From NCBI GenBank assembly GCA_029977205.1, contig JAPOLI010000002.1, forward strand, positions 1 to 64,000: a stretch of DNA of 64,000 nt, written 5' to 3'. The translations under genes and the position numbers were made by a program. Below the pieces are notes generated by a model. It was not told the origin of the DNA, did not search any database, and saw only the letters and a program-made list of their open reading frames with translations. The stretch comes from a bacterium (GTDB taxonomy: Bacteria; Actinomycetota; Thermoleophilia; Miltoncostaeales; Miltoncostaeaceae). Positions 8,516 through 16,649 of this stretch are shown here, one piece after another; the first letter of the stretch is position 1, and the number at the start of each line of letters is the position of its first letter.

Positions 8516-9919
8516 TCAGGTCGGGGGCATCAGGACCACCATCACGGCGACAGCGGCCAGCACGGCGACGCCGAGCAGGACCTCCACGCGGACGCTCGCC
8601 GCCAGTGCTCGAACGCCATCCGATGCGTCCGCCGGCGCGAGCCCCAGTGCCGAGCGCTCGAGCCGCGGATGTATCACGAAGCGGTTTCCGGCGGCGAGCA
8701 CGAGCATCACGGCGAACACCGCGAGCTTCACGAGTAGCGCAAGCCCGTAGTCCGTGCTCCAGAGGGCCGAGAGAGACGGCAACTCCGCGAGCGCCCGGTA
8801 GGTGCCCGTGATCACGAGCACCACGACCGCGATCACGGCGACGGTGGAGAAGCGCACCACGATCGCCGCCCCAAGGCGGACGCGGTCGACGGACCCGAGC
8901 GCCGCGAGCAGGGGCATGGCAAGGACGAGCAGCATCACGAGCCCGCCGAGCCAGGCCGCGGTGGCCCACCCGTGGGCGATGTCGAGGGCCGTTCCGAGCG
9001 TGGCATCCGTTCCGCGGGCCGCGTGCCCCGACCAGGAGAGAAGGACAGCACCCAGTAGACCCGGCAGCGCGATGATGTAGAGGAGCGCCCCGGATGGCGC
9101 CAGCCCCGGATCACGGCCGCGCACCACCGCGGCCACGAGCGCGCCCGCCGCGGCCAGCACGAGCAGCCCGATCCACGCGGCGCCCCAGCGCGTATCCCCG
9201 AGCAGGGCGGACCACTGCCCGCCCACGGCTGCGGCCTGAACGGGAAGCGCGAGCGCCAGGCCCGCGACCCACGCCGCGAGCAGCACCCACAGGGCACGCC
9301 ACCACCCGATCACGTACGGGGATGCGTTTGCGGCGGCGCGGTCGCGCAGCGCCTCGCCGCCCGTGGCGCCGGGTGGCGCAAGACCCCCCGTCACCCATGC
9401 GCGTGACAGGACCCACTCACGGGTCAGGGCCAGGCCCGCCATTCCAAGAACGCCGATCAGGACAAGAAGCCGTGCGATCACCGCCAGGGGCCCTGCACCA
9501 TCGGAGCCGGGCACCTGGGCCTGGGCTGCAACCGGTGACGCCGTCCGCACCGCGAACACGCTCGTCCCGGCGAATGGGTGCCCGTCCACGGTCATGCCCG
9601 CCCAGGCAACGCGGTAGGTCCCGGGCCCATCACGCGGCACCGCGATGAGGATCGCCTGCGGGTCATCGACGCCGACCGACGCGGCGCGGGACACGGCGCC
9701 ACGGGGACCCCGCACCTCGGCGCGCGCGAGCCCGGTCTCGATGGGCTCCGGCTGGGCCACGCGCACGACCCCGGGGACGGCGGCCACGGATGCACGATCC
9801 GCAGGGGTGATCATGGGGTCCGCAGCGGCTGCCGCCGGCCCCGCGCACATCACGATGACGGCTGCGAGGAGCAGGAGCACGATGCCGGGACCCCGGATCC
9901 CCGGCCGTCGCGCCGCCAT
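8516..9919 (-). CDS. CopC-CopD fusion, copper-related membrane protein
   Basis: 467 residues. After a signal peptide (about residues 1-30) comes a CopC-like beta domain ending in TYRVAWAGMTVDGHPFAGTS, the normal CopC signature, followed by a CopD domain with about eight membrane segments (LLSWSGHAARG, WLGGLVMLLVLAMP, VLVITGTYRALAE, LLVKLAVFAVMLVLAAGNRF). The mature CopC part begins ADPMITPADRA and lacks the N-terminal copper-ligand histidine usual in CopC. CopC/CopD move copper across the envelope. The ATG at 9919 overlaps the Nramp stop by one base, so the gene is co-translated with a metal transporter. Metal specificity is not proven. Confidence 0.85.
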   Translation of the reverse strand: MAARRPGIRGPGIVLLLLAAVIVMCAGPAAAAADPMITPADRASVAAVPGVVRVAQPEPIETGLARAEVRGPRGAVSRAASVGVDDPQAILIAVPRDGPGTYRVAWAGMTVDGHPFAGTSVFAVRTASPVAAQAQVPGSDGAGPLAVIARLLVLIGVLGMAGLALTREWVLSRAWVTGGLAPPGATGGEALRDRAAANASPYVIGWWRALWVLLAAWVAGLALALPVQAAAVGGQWSALLGDTRWGAAWIGLLVLAAAGALVAAVVRGRDPGLAPSGALLYIIALPGLLGAVLLSWSGHAARGTDATLGTALDIAHGWATAAWLGGLVMLLVLAMPLLAALGSVDRVRLGAAIVVRFSTVAVIAVVVLVITGTYRALAELPSLSALWSTDYGLALLVKLAVFAVMLVLAAGNRFVIHPRLERSALGLAPADASDGVRALAASVRVEVLLGVAVLAAVAVMVVLMPPT

Positions 9920-11244
9920 CACGCCCCCGCGAAGGTGAGCACGAGCAGCACCGTGTTCAGGGCGATGACGAGGATGGCGATGGCGATGCCCAGGATCGTC
10001 GTCACCCGCCGGTTGACGAGGACGCCCATCACCCGCCGGTCGGCCGTCACCTGCAGCAGGGGTATCAGGGCGAACGGGATGCCGAACGACAGGATGACCT
10101 GCGAGATCACGAGGGCGATCACCGGATCCACCCCCAGCGCGATGATGATGAACGCCGGTGCCATCGTGATGGTCCGCCGCAGCCACACCGGTATCCGTCG
10201 CCGCAGGAACCCCTCCATCACCACCTGCCCCGCGAGCGTGCCGACGCTTGACGACGACAGCCCGGATGCCAGCAGTGCGACGCCGAACAGCACGTCGGCG
10301 TGGCTGCCGACCACGCTCCCGAGCGCGTCATAGACCTGCGTCAGGTCCTCGCCCACCCCCGTCAGACCGGCCGGGTTGAACACCGACGCGGCGATGACGA
10401 GCATCGAGATGTTCACGAGGCCTGCGATGGTCATCGCGATGATGACGTCCACCACCTCGAAGCGGAACAGTCGCCGCTTCGCCTCGGGGTCGGTCACGGG
10501 CACCCGGCGCTGCGTGAGCGCGGAGTGCAGGTAGATGACGTGCGGCATCACGGTGGCTCCGAGGATGCCGACCGCCAGCAGCACGCTCTCCGTGCCGTCG
10601 AAGCCCGGCACGAGGCCGGATGAGATGTCAGCGCCGGACGGTCCGGCCAGGAAGACCTGCACGGCGAAGGCCACGACGATCACCCCGACGAACGCGGCGA
10701 TGACGGCCTCGAGCCGCCGGAACCCACGGGCCTGGAGGCCGAGGATCGCGTACGAGGCGACGGCGGTGATCACGGCGGCCGGAAGCAGCGGTATGCCGAA
10801 CAGCAGGTAGAGGCCGAGCGCCGCACCGACGAACTCCGCGAGGTCGGTGGCCATCGCCACGAGTTCCGCCTGCGCCCAGAGGCCGAGGGTTACGGGGCGG
10901 CGGTACCGCGCCCGGCAGGCCTCCGCGAGGTTCATGCCCGAGGCGATGCCGAGCTTCGCGGACATCGACTGGATGATCATCGACATCAGCACGGCTGCGA
11001 CGACGACCCACAGGAGCAGGTAGCCGAACTTCGCGCCGGCTGCCATGTTCGTGGCGAAGTTGCCGGGGTCGATGTAGGCCACGGCGGCGATGAACGCGGG
11101 GCCGAGGAACGGCGTGAACCGACGGACGCCCACGCGGCGGCCGGCCAGGGAGTCCTCGGCGGCCTTCAGCACCAGGGCATCGCCGGGCAGCGCATCGGAC
11201 GGTCCGGGAGACGGCGGCGCGGGATCGGGACGTCGCATGCTCAC
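9919..11244 (-). CDS. mntH: Nramp family divalent metal transporter (MntH-like)
   Basis: 441 residues with about eleven membrane segments. Diagnostic motifs are AYIDPGNFATNMAAGAKFGY in the first segment (the DPGN metal site) and GATVMPHVIYLHSAL in the sixth (the MPH site). These helices bind Mn2+ or Fe2+ for proton-driven uptake. The start is taken as GTG at 11244, which gives a GTGA overlap with the upstream gene; an in-frame ATG at 11238 is an alternative. The gene sits between a membrane-anchored unknown and the CopC-CopD fusion in one tight operon. Confidence 0.93.
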   Translation of the reverse strand: MSMRRPDPAPPSPGPSDALPGDALVLKAAEDSLAGRRVGVRRFTPFLGPAFIAAVAYIDPGNFATNMAAGAKFGYLLLWVVVAAVLMSMIIQSMSAKLGIASGMNLAEACRARYRRPVTLGLWAQAELVAMATDLAEFVGAALGLYLLFGIPLLPAAVITAVASYAILGLQARGFRRLEAVIAAFVGVIVVAFAVQVFLAGPSGADISSGLVPGFDGTESVLLAVGILGATVMPHVIYLHSALTQRRVPVTDPEAKRRLFRFEVVDVIIAMTIAGLVNISMLVIAASVFNPAGLTGVGEDLTQVYDALGSVVGSHADVLFGVALLASGLSSSSVGTLAGQVVMEGFLRRRIPVWLRRTITMAPAFIIIALGVDPVIALVISQVILSFGIPFALIPLLQVTADRRVMGVLVNRRVTTILGIAIAILVIALNTVLLVLTFAGA

Positions 11245-11807
11245 CGCGCACGCGCCGCCCGGATGATCGCGCGCGGAGGCACGCTGGCCGCGGATACGAC
11301 GACCGAATGGCCGCCACGGGTGGTCAAGACGGCCACCCTCCCCCCGGATTCGAACTGCGAGGCCGCAGGACCGCGTGCGGCGACGGACCTGCTGCCGGCC
11401 GGCGCGGACACGGGCGCGCCATCGATCACCGACCACGCGAGCCGACGGCCCGCGCGGGCGTAGATGAGCGTGCGTACCTCACGCCCGTCCACGACGTCCT
11501 GGCGCCGGGCGATGGGCAGCCACCCCAGGCGTCGCGCGAGATCCGGGAACGGCACCCCGAAGGCGGCCGCCAATGGACGCCCGCCCGCGGTGGCCGGTGG
11601 GGCGCCCGACTGCGGGGGCTGCGCCTGGGCGGCAACGACGTCGGTCGCCACCTGACCGGGCGTGGTCGTCGCCGACCCGAAGGCGATCGCCACGCCGGCC
11701 GCCAGGACCGTCAGGCCGAGCCCCATCCCGAGCCCTCGCGGGGGCTGTTCGTCGCCCTCGGTACGGACGGTCGTCCCGCTCGCCCCGGGCGGATGCGGGT
11801 CTACCAT
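11241..11807 (-). CDS. Single-pass membrane protein resembling the outer domain of anti-sigma factors
   Basis: 188 residues: a short cytoplasmic tail, one membrane helix (about 27-45), a Pro/Gln/Ala-rich linker and an outer domain with VPFPDLARRLGWLPIARRQ, TLIYARAGRRLAWSVIDG and a closing strand TTRGGHSVVVSA. From memory this pattern resembles the extracytoplasmic part of some actinobacterial anti-sigma factors, but the zinc-finger N-terminus of those proteins is absent. First gene of the metal-transport operon. It could be a sensor or partner for the transporters; that is inference. Its ATG region overlaps the -10 box of divergent ctaA. Confidence 0.55.
   Translation of the reverse strand: MVDPHPPGASGTTVRTEGDEQPPRGLGMGLGLTVLAAGVAIAFGSATTTPGQVATDVVAAQAQPPQSGAPPATAGGRPLAAAFGVPFPDLARRLGWLPIARRQDVVDGREVRTLIYARAGRRLAWSVIDGAPVSAPAGSRSVAARGPAASQFESGGRVAVLTTRGGHSVVVSAASVPPRAIIRAARAR
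11802..11807 (+). promoter_or_regulatory. Leaderless -10 box of ctaA overlapping the opposite start codon
   Basis: TACCAT six bases before the GTG of ctaA at 11814. Its last three bases are the complement of the ATG of the divergent gene ending at 11241, so transcription of ctaA would start next to the translation start of its neighbour. Confidence 0.45.
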
Positions 11808-11813
11808 CGGCGC

Positions 11814-12758
11814 GTGGCCATCCACTCCGAGACCGCGAGGCCCCCGGGCGTCATGCGGCGCACATGGGCGGGGCTCACCTCGGCACGTGGCGTGCGCTGG
11901 GTCACCGGCGTCACCATGGCGCTGCTCTGGGTGATCATCCCGAGCGGAGGGATCGTGCGCCTCACCGGGTCGGGCCTCGGATGCACGGACTGGCCCCTCT
12001 GCGAGAACACCAGCGTGATCCCCGCGATGGATGCGAACGCCTGGATCGAGTACACGAACCGCATGCTGTCCGGCGTGGTGATGCTGGTGGCGGTCATCTC
12101 CGCGGTCGTCGTGATGCTCGCGCGCGGCACGGGCCTGTCCACCCGCGTGGCTGCAGTGGTCGCCGCAGCGGCCACCATCGGGCAGGTGCCGCTCGGTGCG
12201 GTGACGGTGTACTTCGAGCTCCACCCCCTCCTGGTCGCATCGCACTTCGTGCTCTCGCTCCTTGCCCTCGGTGCGGGCGTCATCGCATTCCTCGGCGCGG
12301 ACGACGTCGCGCGCGGCGTCCGGCGCGCCCTTGCCGCACCGGCGGGCTGGCTCGCCGCGGTGGGCGCGGTGGCACTGGTCACGACGCTCATCACAGGGGT
12401 CCTCACCACATCAGCCGGGCCCCACTCGGGTGACCCCGATGTGGTCACGCGGTACGGCACCCTCGATGCCGCCGCGTACTGGCACGTGCGCGCGGTGATA
12501 CTGCTGGGCATCGTCGCCATCGCCGTTGCGGTGCTCGCCCGGCGACGGCGCGCCGATCGGGGTCTGCTCGTGCCAGCGCTCCTGTTCATCCCGCTCTTCA
12601 TCGCACAGGTGATCATCGGCGAGGTGCAATGGCGCACCCAGCTCCCGTGGGAGGTCGTGGTGTTCCACGTGGGCGTCGCCGGGCTGGTCTGGGGAGTCGG
12701 CGTCGCCGCCCTCTGGCGCCTCGCGCGCCCCATCACGCCGGGATCCACCTCCGCCTAG
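11814..12758 (+). CDS. ctaA: Heme A synthase (CtaA/COX15 family)
   Basis: 314 residues, eight membrane segments in two four-helix halves. Makes heme A from heme O for aa3-type cytochrome oxidase. Visible: the loop cysteine pair Cys57/Cys63 (GLGCTDWPLC), the catalytic Glu79 in EYTNR, and histidines at 144, 224 and 285 that match three of the four family heme ligands. The fourth position is Asn82 where Bacillus CtaA has His in ExxH; I believe Asn is usual in actinobacterial homologues. GTG at 11814 is chosen from the TACCAT box; an in-frame ATG at 11853 is possible. The stop overlaps the convergent zinc-finger gene in CTAG. Confidence 0.92.
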   Translation: MAIHSETARPPGVMRRTWAGLTSARGVRWVTGVTMALLWVIIPSGGIVRLTGSGLGCTDWPLCENTSVIPAMDANAWIEYTNRMLSGVVMLVAVISAVVVMLARGTGLSTRVAAVVAAAATIGQVPLGAVTVYFELHPLLVASHFVLSLLALGAGVIAFLGADDVARGVRRALAAPAGWLAAVGAVALVTTLITGVLTTSAGPHSGDPDVVTRYGTLDAAAYWHVRAVILLGIVAIAVAVLARRRRADRGLLVPALLFIPLFIAQVIIGEVQWRTQLPWEVVVFHVGVAGLVWGVGVAALWRLARPITPGSTSA

Positions 12759-13108
12759 CGCCGACGGCCGCCGGATGCGGCCTCCTGGCAGGACACGCAC
12801 CGCTCGGCGTCCGGGACGATCTCGAGTCGCGCCGCGGGGATCGCCCCGCCACAGTCCACGCAAATGCCGTATTCGCCGCGCTCCGCCGCCTCGGCCAGCC
12901 GGAGCAGCCGCTCCTCCTCCTCCTTGAGCCGGAGCTGGGCCTGCAGCTGCCGCTCGCGCGCCTCCGCGTCGGTTGCGGCCTCGGCCGGGTGATGGTGGGC
13001 GTCGCTTGCCTCGCTCCCGTCCGCCGCGAGGTCAAGTGCCTCGGCGCGCTCGTGCGCCTCGCGCGCGAGCCGTGCGAGGCGTTCCGCCTGATCCTCGTCC
13101 TTCGGCAT
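12755..13108 (-). CDS. DksA/TraR-type C4 zinc finger protein
   Basis: 117 residues. A long charged coiled-coil-like helical region (about 8-80) leads into a CxxC-17-CxxC zinc finger (YGICVDCGGAIPAARLEIVP, then ERCVSCQ), the DksA/TraR arrangement. DksA proteins bind RNA polymerase and work with ppGpp, and the acidic tip residues of the coiled coil decide activity; here that tip is not clearly conserved. Stand-alone gene with a leaderless-type promoter. The stop codon shares CTAG with ctaA. Confidence 0.85.
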   Translation of the reverse strand: MPKDEDQAERLARLAREAHERAEALDLAADGSEASDAHHHPAEAATDAEARERQLQAQLRLKEEEERLLRLAEAAERGEYGICVDCGGAIPAARLEIVPDAERCVSCQEAASGGRRR

Positions 13109-13114
13109 GGGCTG

Positions 13115-13120
13115 ACTCTA
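13115..13120 (-). promoter_or_regulatory. Leaderless -10 box of the DksA/TraR gene
   Basis: TAGAGT on the minus strand, six bases before the ATG at 13108. No ribosome site fits in the gap. Confidence 0.5.
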
Positions 13121-13162
13121 GCGCCGCCGCAGCGTGGCACCCCCGCACCGGCAGGGCCGGTG

Positions 13163-13168
13163 TAGGCT
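13163..13168 (+). promoter_or_regulatory. Leaderless -10 box of the ABC ATPase
   Basis: TAGGCT six bases before the GTG at 13175. Confidence 0.5.
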
Positions 13169-13174
13169 GCGCGC

Positions 13175-14158
13175 GTGAGTACACCCGCAGTGGAGACCCG
13201 CGACCTCGTGCGCGAGTTCAAGGGGGGAATCCGCGCGGTGGACGGCGTGAGCCTCCGTGTGGACTCGGGCGGGATCTTCGGCTTCCTCGGCCCCAACGGG
13301 GCGGGCAAGAGCACCACGGTGCGCATGCTGACCACGCTCCTCCGGCCCACCAGCGGCACCGCGGTGGTGGCCGGGTATGACGTCATGGCCGAGCCGGACG
13401 CCGTGCGCCGGCGCATCGGCGTGGCCCTGCAGGACGCCGCCATCGACCCGTACATGACCGGCCGCGAACTGCTGCGCCTGCAGGGCGTCCTGCATGGGCT
13501 CACCCGGGCGGAGTGCCGCGCCCGGGCTGATGACCTCCTGTCCCGCGTGGGACTCGAGGATGCGGCCGACCGGCGGGTGGGCACCTACTCCGGTGGCATG
13601 CGGCGTCGGCTCGACCTCGCGCTCTCGCTCGTGCACGAGCCGGTGGTGCTGTTCCTCGACGAGCCCACCACCGGCCTCGACCCGACATCCCGGGTCGCCC
13701 TCTGGGAGGAGGTACGCCGCCTGAACGCAGATCACGGCACCACGATCTTCCTCACCACGCAATACCTCGAGGAAGCCGACCAGCTCGCCGACCGCGTGGC
13801 GATCATCGATGGCGGGCGAATCGTCGCGGACGGAGCACCGGCGGCGCTCAAGGCCGAGATCGGCGAGCCGCTGCTCACGGTCACCGCCGGAGAGGGCTCG
13901 ACGCCCGAGGACATCGCCCGCGTGCTGTCCGGCTTCGGACCCGTCATCCCCGGGTCTGCCGAGAACGGCGCCGGGGTACGCCTCCCCGGGGGGTCGTCCG
14001 CGATGGCGGACGCCGTGCGGGCGCTCGACGACGCGGGCGTCCGCTTCCAGGCGATCGACCTCGCGGAACCGTCGCTCGATGACGTGTTCCTCGCCTGCAC
14101 CGGCCGCCACCTCGAGGGCGCTGCCGACGAGCCTGCGCTGCCCGCGTCCGACACCTAG
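13175..14158 (+). CDS. ABC exporter ATPase, DrrA/CcmA type
   Basis: 327 residues. Walker A GPNGAGKST, Q-loop in GVALQDAAID, signature TYSGGMRRRLDLA, Walker B VVLFLDEPTTGLDP and H-loop replaced by the TTQYLEEAD motif of the DrrA family (glutamine where most ABC proteins have histidine). The C-terminal 90 residues are the DrrA-type extension ending in SLDDVFL. Such ATPases drive ABC-2 exporters of lipids, drugs or polysaccharides. The two likely permease genes lie at 14940-16534, separated from this gene by an oppositely oriented gene. Start GTG, six bases after TAGGCT. Confidence 0.92.
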   Translation: MSTPAVETRDLVREFKGGIRAVDGVSLRVDSGGIFGFLGPNGAGKSTTVRMLTTLLRPTSGTAVVAGYDVMAEPDAVRRRIGVALQDAAIDPYMTGRELLRLQGVLHGLTRAECRARADDLLSRVGLEDAADRRVGTYSGGMRRRLDLALSLVHEPVVLFLDEPTTGLDPTSRVALWEEVRRLNADHGTTIFLTTQYLEEADQLADRVAIIDGGRIVADGAPAALKAEIGEPLLTVTAGEGSTPEDIARVLSGFGPVIPGSAENGAGVRLPGGSSAMADAVRALDDAGVRFQAIDLAEPSLDDVFLACTGRHLEGAADEPALPASDT

Positions 14159-14862
14159 CCGGGATCGCCCCCGCGCTCGCCCAGCACGTCACGCATCCGG
14201 GCGGTCGGGTCGTCGCATGCCCGCATGCAGAACCGGCATGCCTCGTCCCCGAGGCTCATGATCTCGGTGCGCTCGGCGACCAGCCCATCGCGGCCGGGGT
14301 GCAGGGCGCTCATCCAGTTGCCGTCCATGACGCAGATCACGGTGGTGACGTCGAGGGCATCGTGGCGCGCCATGAAGTCACGGAAGAAGCAGCGGCGCAC
14401 GATGATCTCGAACGACCCGTCCCCCGGCCGCGTGAACTCAAACTCGAAGTACGGGCCGTAGGCGGCCGACGCCCTGCGCCATGCGGCCTCGACGCCGTCC
14501 AGCCCGCGCCGCGCCGCCTGATGGCCGAGCCAGTGCATCGACCCGGCAAGCGTTCGCGCGAACGCGTGCGACAGCAGTTCCTTCGCCCGGGCGTCGCCCA
14601 CCCGGGGCTCGAGCTCCCGGTAGGCGGCAAGGGTCACGGCGGACATCCCGAGCTCGCCCCGCGAGGCGGCGTCGATCACGAGGTCGGCATCCTCCTCGAT
14701 GAGATGGTCGGCGCCCCTCCGGACGGCGGCGATGATGGCATCGACGTCCTCCACGCCCTCATCCGCGAGGTGCTCGGCAAGGTGGCCGAGGATCGCTCGC
14801 GGGACGTAACGACCCATCAACCAGCCGCCCTCGGCGGCGAGGACCGCGTCCGCAATGCCCAT
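14155..14862 (-). CDS. L-2-amino-thiazoline-4-carboxylic acid hydrolase-like protein
   Basis: 235 residues. The C-terminal half matches the ATC hydrolase family: a cysteine after VTTVIC, the following Asp in VMDGNW, and the terminal LGDEACRFCM motif. ATC hydrolase family members open thiazoline rings or are of unknown role. The ATG at 14862 is chosen over a GTG at 14889 because GGGGAG precedes it by seven bases and the TAGGGT box at 14892-14897 would give a short leader. It sits between an ABC ATPase and its permeases on the other strand; whether it acts on the transported compound is unknown. Confidence 0.7.
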   Translation of the reverse strand: MGIADAVLAAEGGWLMGRYVPRAILGHLAEHLADEGVEDVDAIIAAVRRGADHLIEEDADLVIDAASRGELGMSAVTLAAYRELEPRVGDARAKELLSHAFARTLAGSMHWLGHQAARRGLDGVEAAWRRASAAYGPYFEFEFTRPGDGSFEIIVRRCFFRDFMARHDALDVTTVICVMDGNWMSALHPGRDGLVAERTEIMSLGDEACRFCMRACDDPTARMRDVLGERGGDPG

Positions 14863-14891
14863 CAGCCGTCTCCCCGGAAGGCCATGCACGC

Positions 14892-14897
14892 ACCCTA
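14892..14897 (-). promoter_or_regulatory. -10 box of the ATC-hydrolase-like gene
   Basis: TAGGGT on the minus strand; transcription would start near 14885, leaving about 23 nt with GGGGAG before the ATG at 14862. Confidence 0.4.
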
Positions 14898-14926
14898 CAT
14901 GCGGATAGCCGGGCTGCCGCGCGCTG

Positions 14927-14932
14927 TAGGGT
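14927..14932 (+). promoter_or_regulatory. Leaderless -10 box of the ABC permease pair
   Basis: TAGGGT seven bases before the ATG at 14940. Supports that ATG over the GTG at 14931, which lies inside the box. Confidence 0.5.
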
Positions 14933-14939
14933 GACGCCG

Positions 14940-15770
14940 ATGCCGGCCGCCCCCTGGACTCACGACGCGCTCTCGCCGCGCGCCTCGCGCCTGCTCGCCG
15001 GTCGCCAGACCCTCGCCCTGGGATGGCGCTCGATCGTGACGACGATCCGCCTCCCGCAGGCCTGGTTCCCCGCGCTCTTCTTCCCCCTCGTCCTCATGGC
15101 CATCTTCACGGCCTCGTTCGGCGGCGCGCCGGGCGCGGTGCCGGGGTTCCCCCCGGTACGCGGCTTCCTCGACTTCGCGGTGTGCGGCGCCATTGTGCAG
15201 GGCGTCCTGATTGCGGGCACGTCGGCGGGCGCGGCCTTCGCCACGGACATCGAGGGCGGGTTCTTCGACCGGCTCGTGGCGTCGCCCACGTCCCGTGTCG
15301 CGATCCTCACCGGCCGCCTTGGGGCCTCGATGGCGCTCGGGCTCTTCCAGGCGGTGCTGTTCATCGCCATCGCGTGGATCTTCGGGGCCCGGGTGGACGG
15401 CGGCATATCGGGATTCCTGATCGTGCTGCTGATCGCCGTCATCTTCGCCGCGGCGGTGGGGGGGCTCGGGGTGTACCTCGCCCTGCGCACGGGGTCGGGC
15501 GAGGCAGTGCAGGGGATGTTCCCCCTGTTCTTCGCCCTCCTGTTCTTCTCCTCGGCGTTCTTCCCCATCGAGACGATGACGGGCTGGTACGCGGCAGTCG
15601 CCCGCGCCAACCCCATCAGCTACCTCGTCGAGTCCATGCGGCTGGAAATCATCGGCGGCGCCACCATCGGCACGACGATGGCGGGCATCGGGATCGCGGT
15701 TGGTCTGGCCGTGATCACGATCGGCGCATCCGCCATGGCCCTCCGCCGCAGGCTTCGCGTGGCCGCATGA
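14940..15770 (+). CDS. ABC-2 type exporter permease
   Basis: 276 residues, six membrane segments, ABC-2 membrane fold. Conserved family features are the amphipathic start (TLALGWRSIVTTIRLP), the GGFFDRLVASPTSR coupling loop after the second segment, and FPIETMTGWYAAVARANPIS before the last segment. It should pair with the next permease and with the ATPase at 13175. Substrate unknown. Overlaps the next gene as ATGA. Confidence 0.9.
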   Translation: MPAAPWTHDALSPRASRLLAGRQTLALGWRSIVTTIRLPQAWFPALFFPLVLMAIFTASFGGAPGAVPGFPPVRGFLDFAVCGAIVQGVLIAGTSAGAAFATDIEGGFFDRLVASPTSRVAILTGRLGASMALGLFQAVLFIAIAWIFGARVDGGISGFLIVLLIAVIFAAAVGGLGVYLALRTGSGEAVQGMFPLFFALLFFSSAFFPIETMTGWYAAVARANPISYLVESMRLEIIGGATIGTTMAGIGIAVGLAVITIGASAMALRRRLRVAA

Positions 15771-16534
15771 GGGTTCTGACCGTCAGCCTGGGCCTCGCGG
15801 GGCGCAACCTCCTGCTCGTGCGGCGGGTTCCGTCGGTGTTCATCCCATCCCTCGTGATGCCGCTGTTCATCCTCATCGCGACAGCGGGTGCGTTCCACGG
15901 GATCGGGGCCCTGCCCCAGTTCGCCGGCGAGTCATACCTGGCGTTCACGATCCCCATGGCCGCCGTGATGGGCGCAGGGTTCGCCGGCATCAACTCCGGG
16001 ATGACCCTCGCCCGTGATCTCGAGGGCGGCTTCTTCGACCGCCTCCAGTCGAGCCCCGCTCCACGCCTGAGCCTCGTCCTCGGCCCCATGCTGGCCGCGC
16101 AGGCCCGCAGCATCCTCACGACGGTGGTGGTGTTCGTCGCCGGGATGATCGGGGGCGTCATGCTGCCGGGGGTCGGGCCGACCCTGCTCATCTTCGCGTT
16201 CGGCCTGCTCTTCGCCGCCGCGGCCTCATTCTGGGCGATCGGCGTCGCGCTGCGCAGCAGGACGGTCCAGGCCGCGCCCATCATGCAGCTCGTGGTCTTC
16301 CTGTCGGTCTTCCTGTCGGTCGCCTACGTCCCCCTGGACGCGATGCACGGGTGGCTCGGCATGATCGCCCAGTACAACCCGGTGACCTACATCCTCAATG
16401 CGGCGCGCAGCGCCGAGCTCACCGGGACCGTGATCTGGTCAGAGACATGGCCCGGGCTCCTCGCCGCAGTTGTCCTGCTGGTCGTGCTCGGCGCGTTCGC
16501 CCTCGCCCCCCTCCGGCACCTCGAGAACCGGTGA
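15767..16534 (+). CDS. ABC-2 type exporter permease, second subunit
   Basis: 255 residues, homologous in plan to the preceding permease: EGGFFDRLQSSPAPRLS coupling loop, then LDAMHGWLGMIAQYNPVTYI before the last segment. The ATG at 15767 overlaps the previous stop, so a heterodimeric membrane part is likely. DrrB-like. About 115 bases follow before the convergent nudix gene. Confidence 0.9.
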   Translation: MRVLTVSLGLAGRNLLLVRRVPSVFIPSLVMPLFILIATAGAFHGIGALPQFAGESYLAFTIPMAAVMGAGFAGINSGMTLARDLEGGFFDRLQSSPAPRLSLVLGPMLAAQARSILTTVVVFVAGMIGGVMLPGVGPTLLIFAFGLLFAAAASFWAIGVALRSRTVQAAPIMQLVVFLSVFLSVAYVPLDAMHGWLGMIAQYNPVTYILNAARSAELTGTVIWSETWPGLLAAVVLLVVLGAFALAPLRHLENR

Positions 16535-16599
16535 GCGCCTCGCGCCCCATGCCGGCGCCGGCCCGGCGACCGCGCCCCACATGATCTCCGTCAGCCCGC

Positions 16600-16615
16600 C
16601 CGCCGGAACCGGCGG
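16600..16615. terminator. Possible hairpin between convergent genes
   Basis: Seven-base perfect arms CCGCCGG and CCGGCGG around AA, in the gap between the permease and nudix genes. There is no T-run. The rest of 16535-16649 shows nothing recognisable. Confidence 0.3.
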
Positions 16616-16649
16616 CCGCGCCACGCGCTGACGCCGCCGCGCGCGCCCC

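Noticed and set aside
14863-14889. GTG at 14889 as start of the ATC-hydrolase-like gene
   Set aside because: The -10 box would be only two bases away and there is no ribosome site, whereas ATG 14862 has GGGGAG at good spacing.
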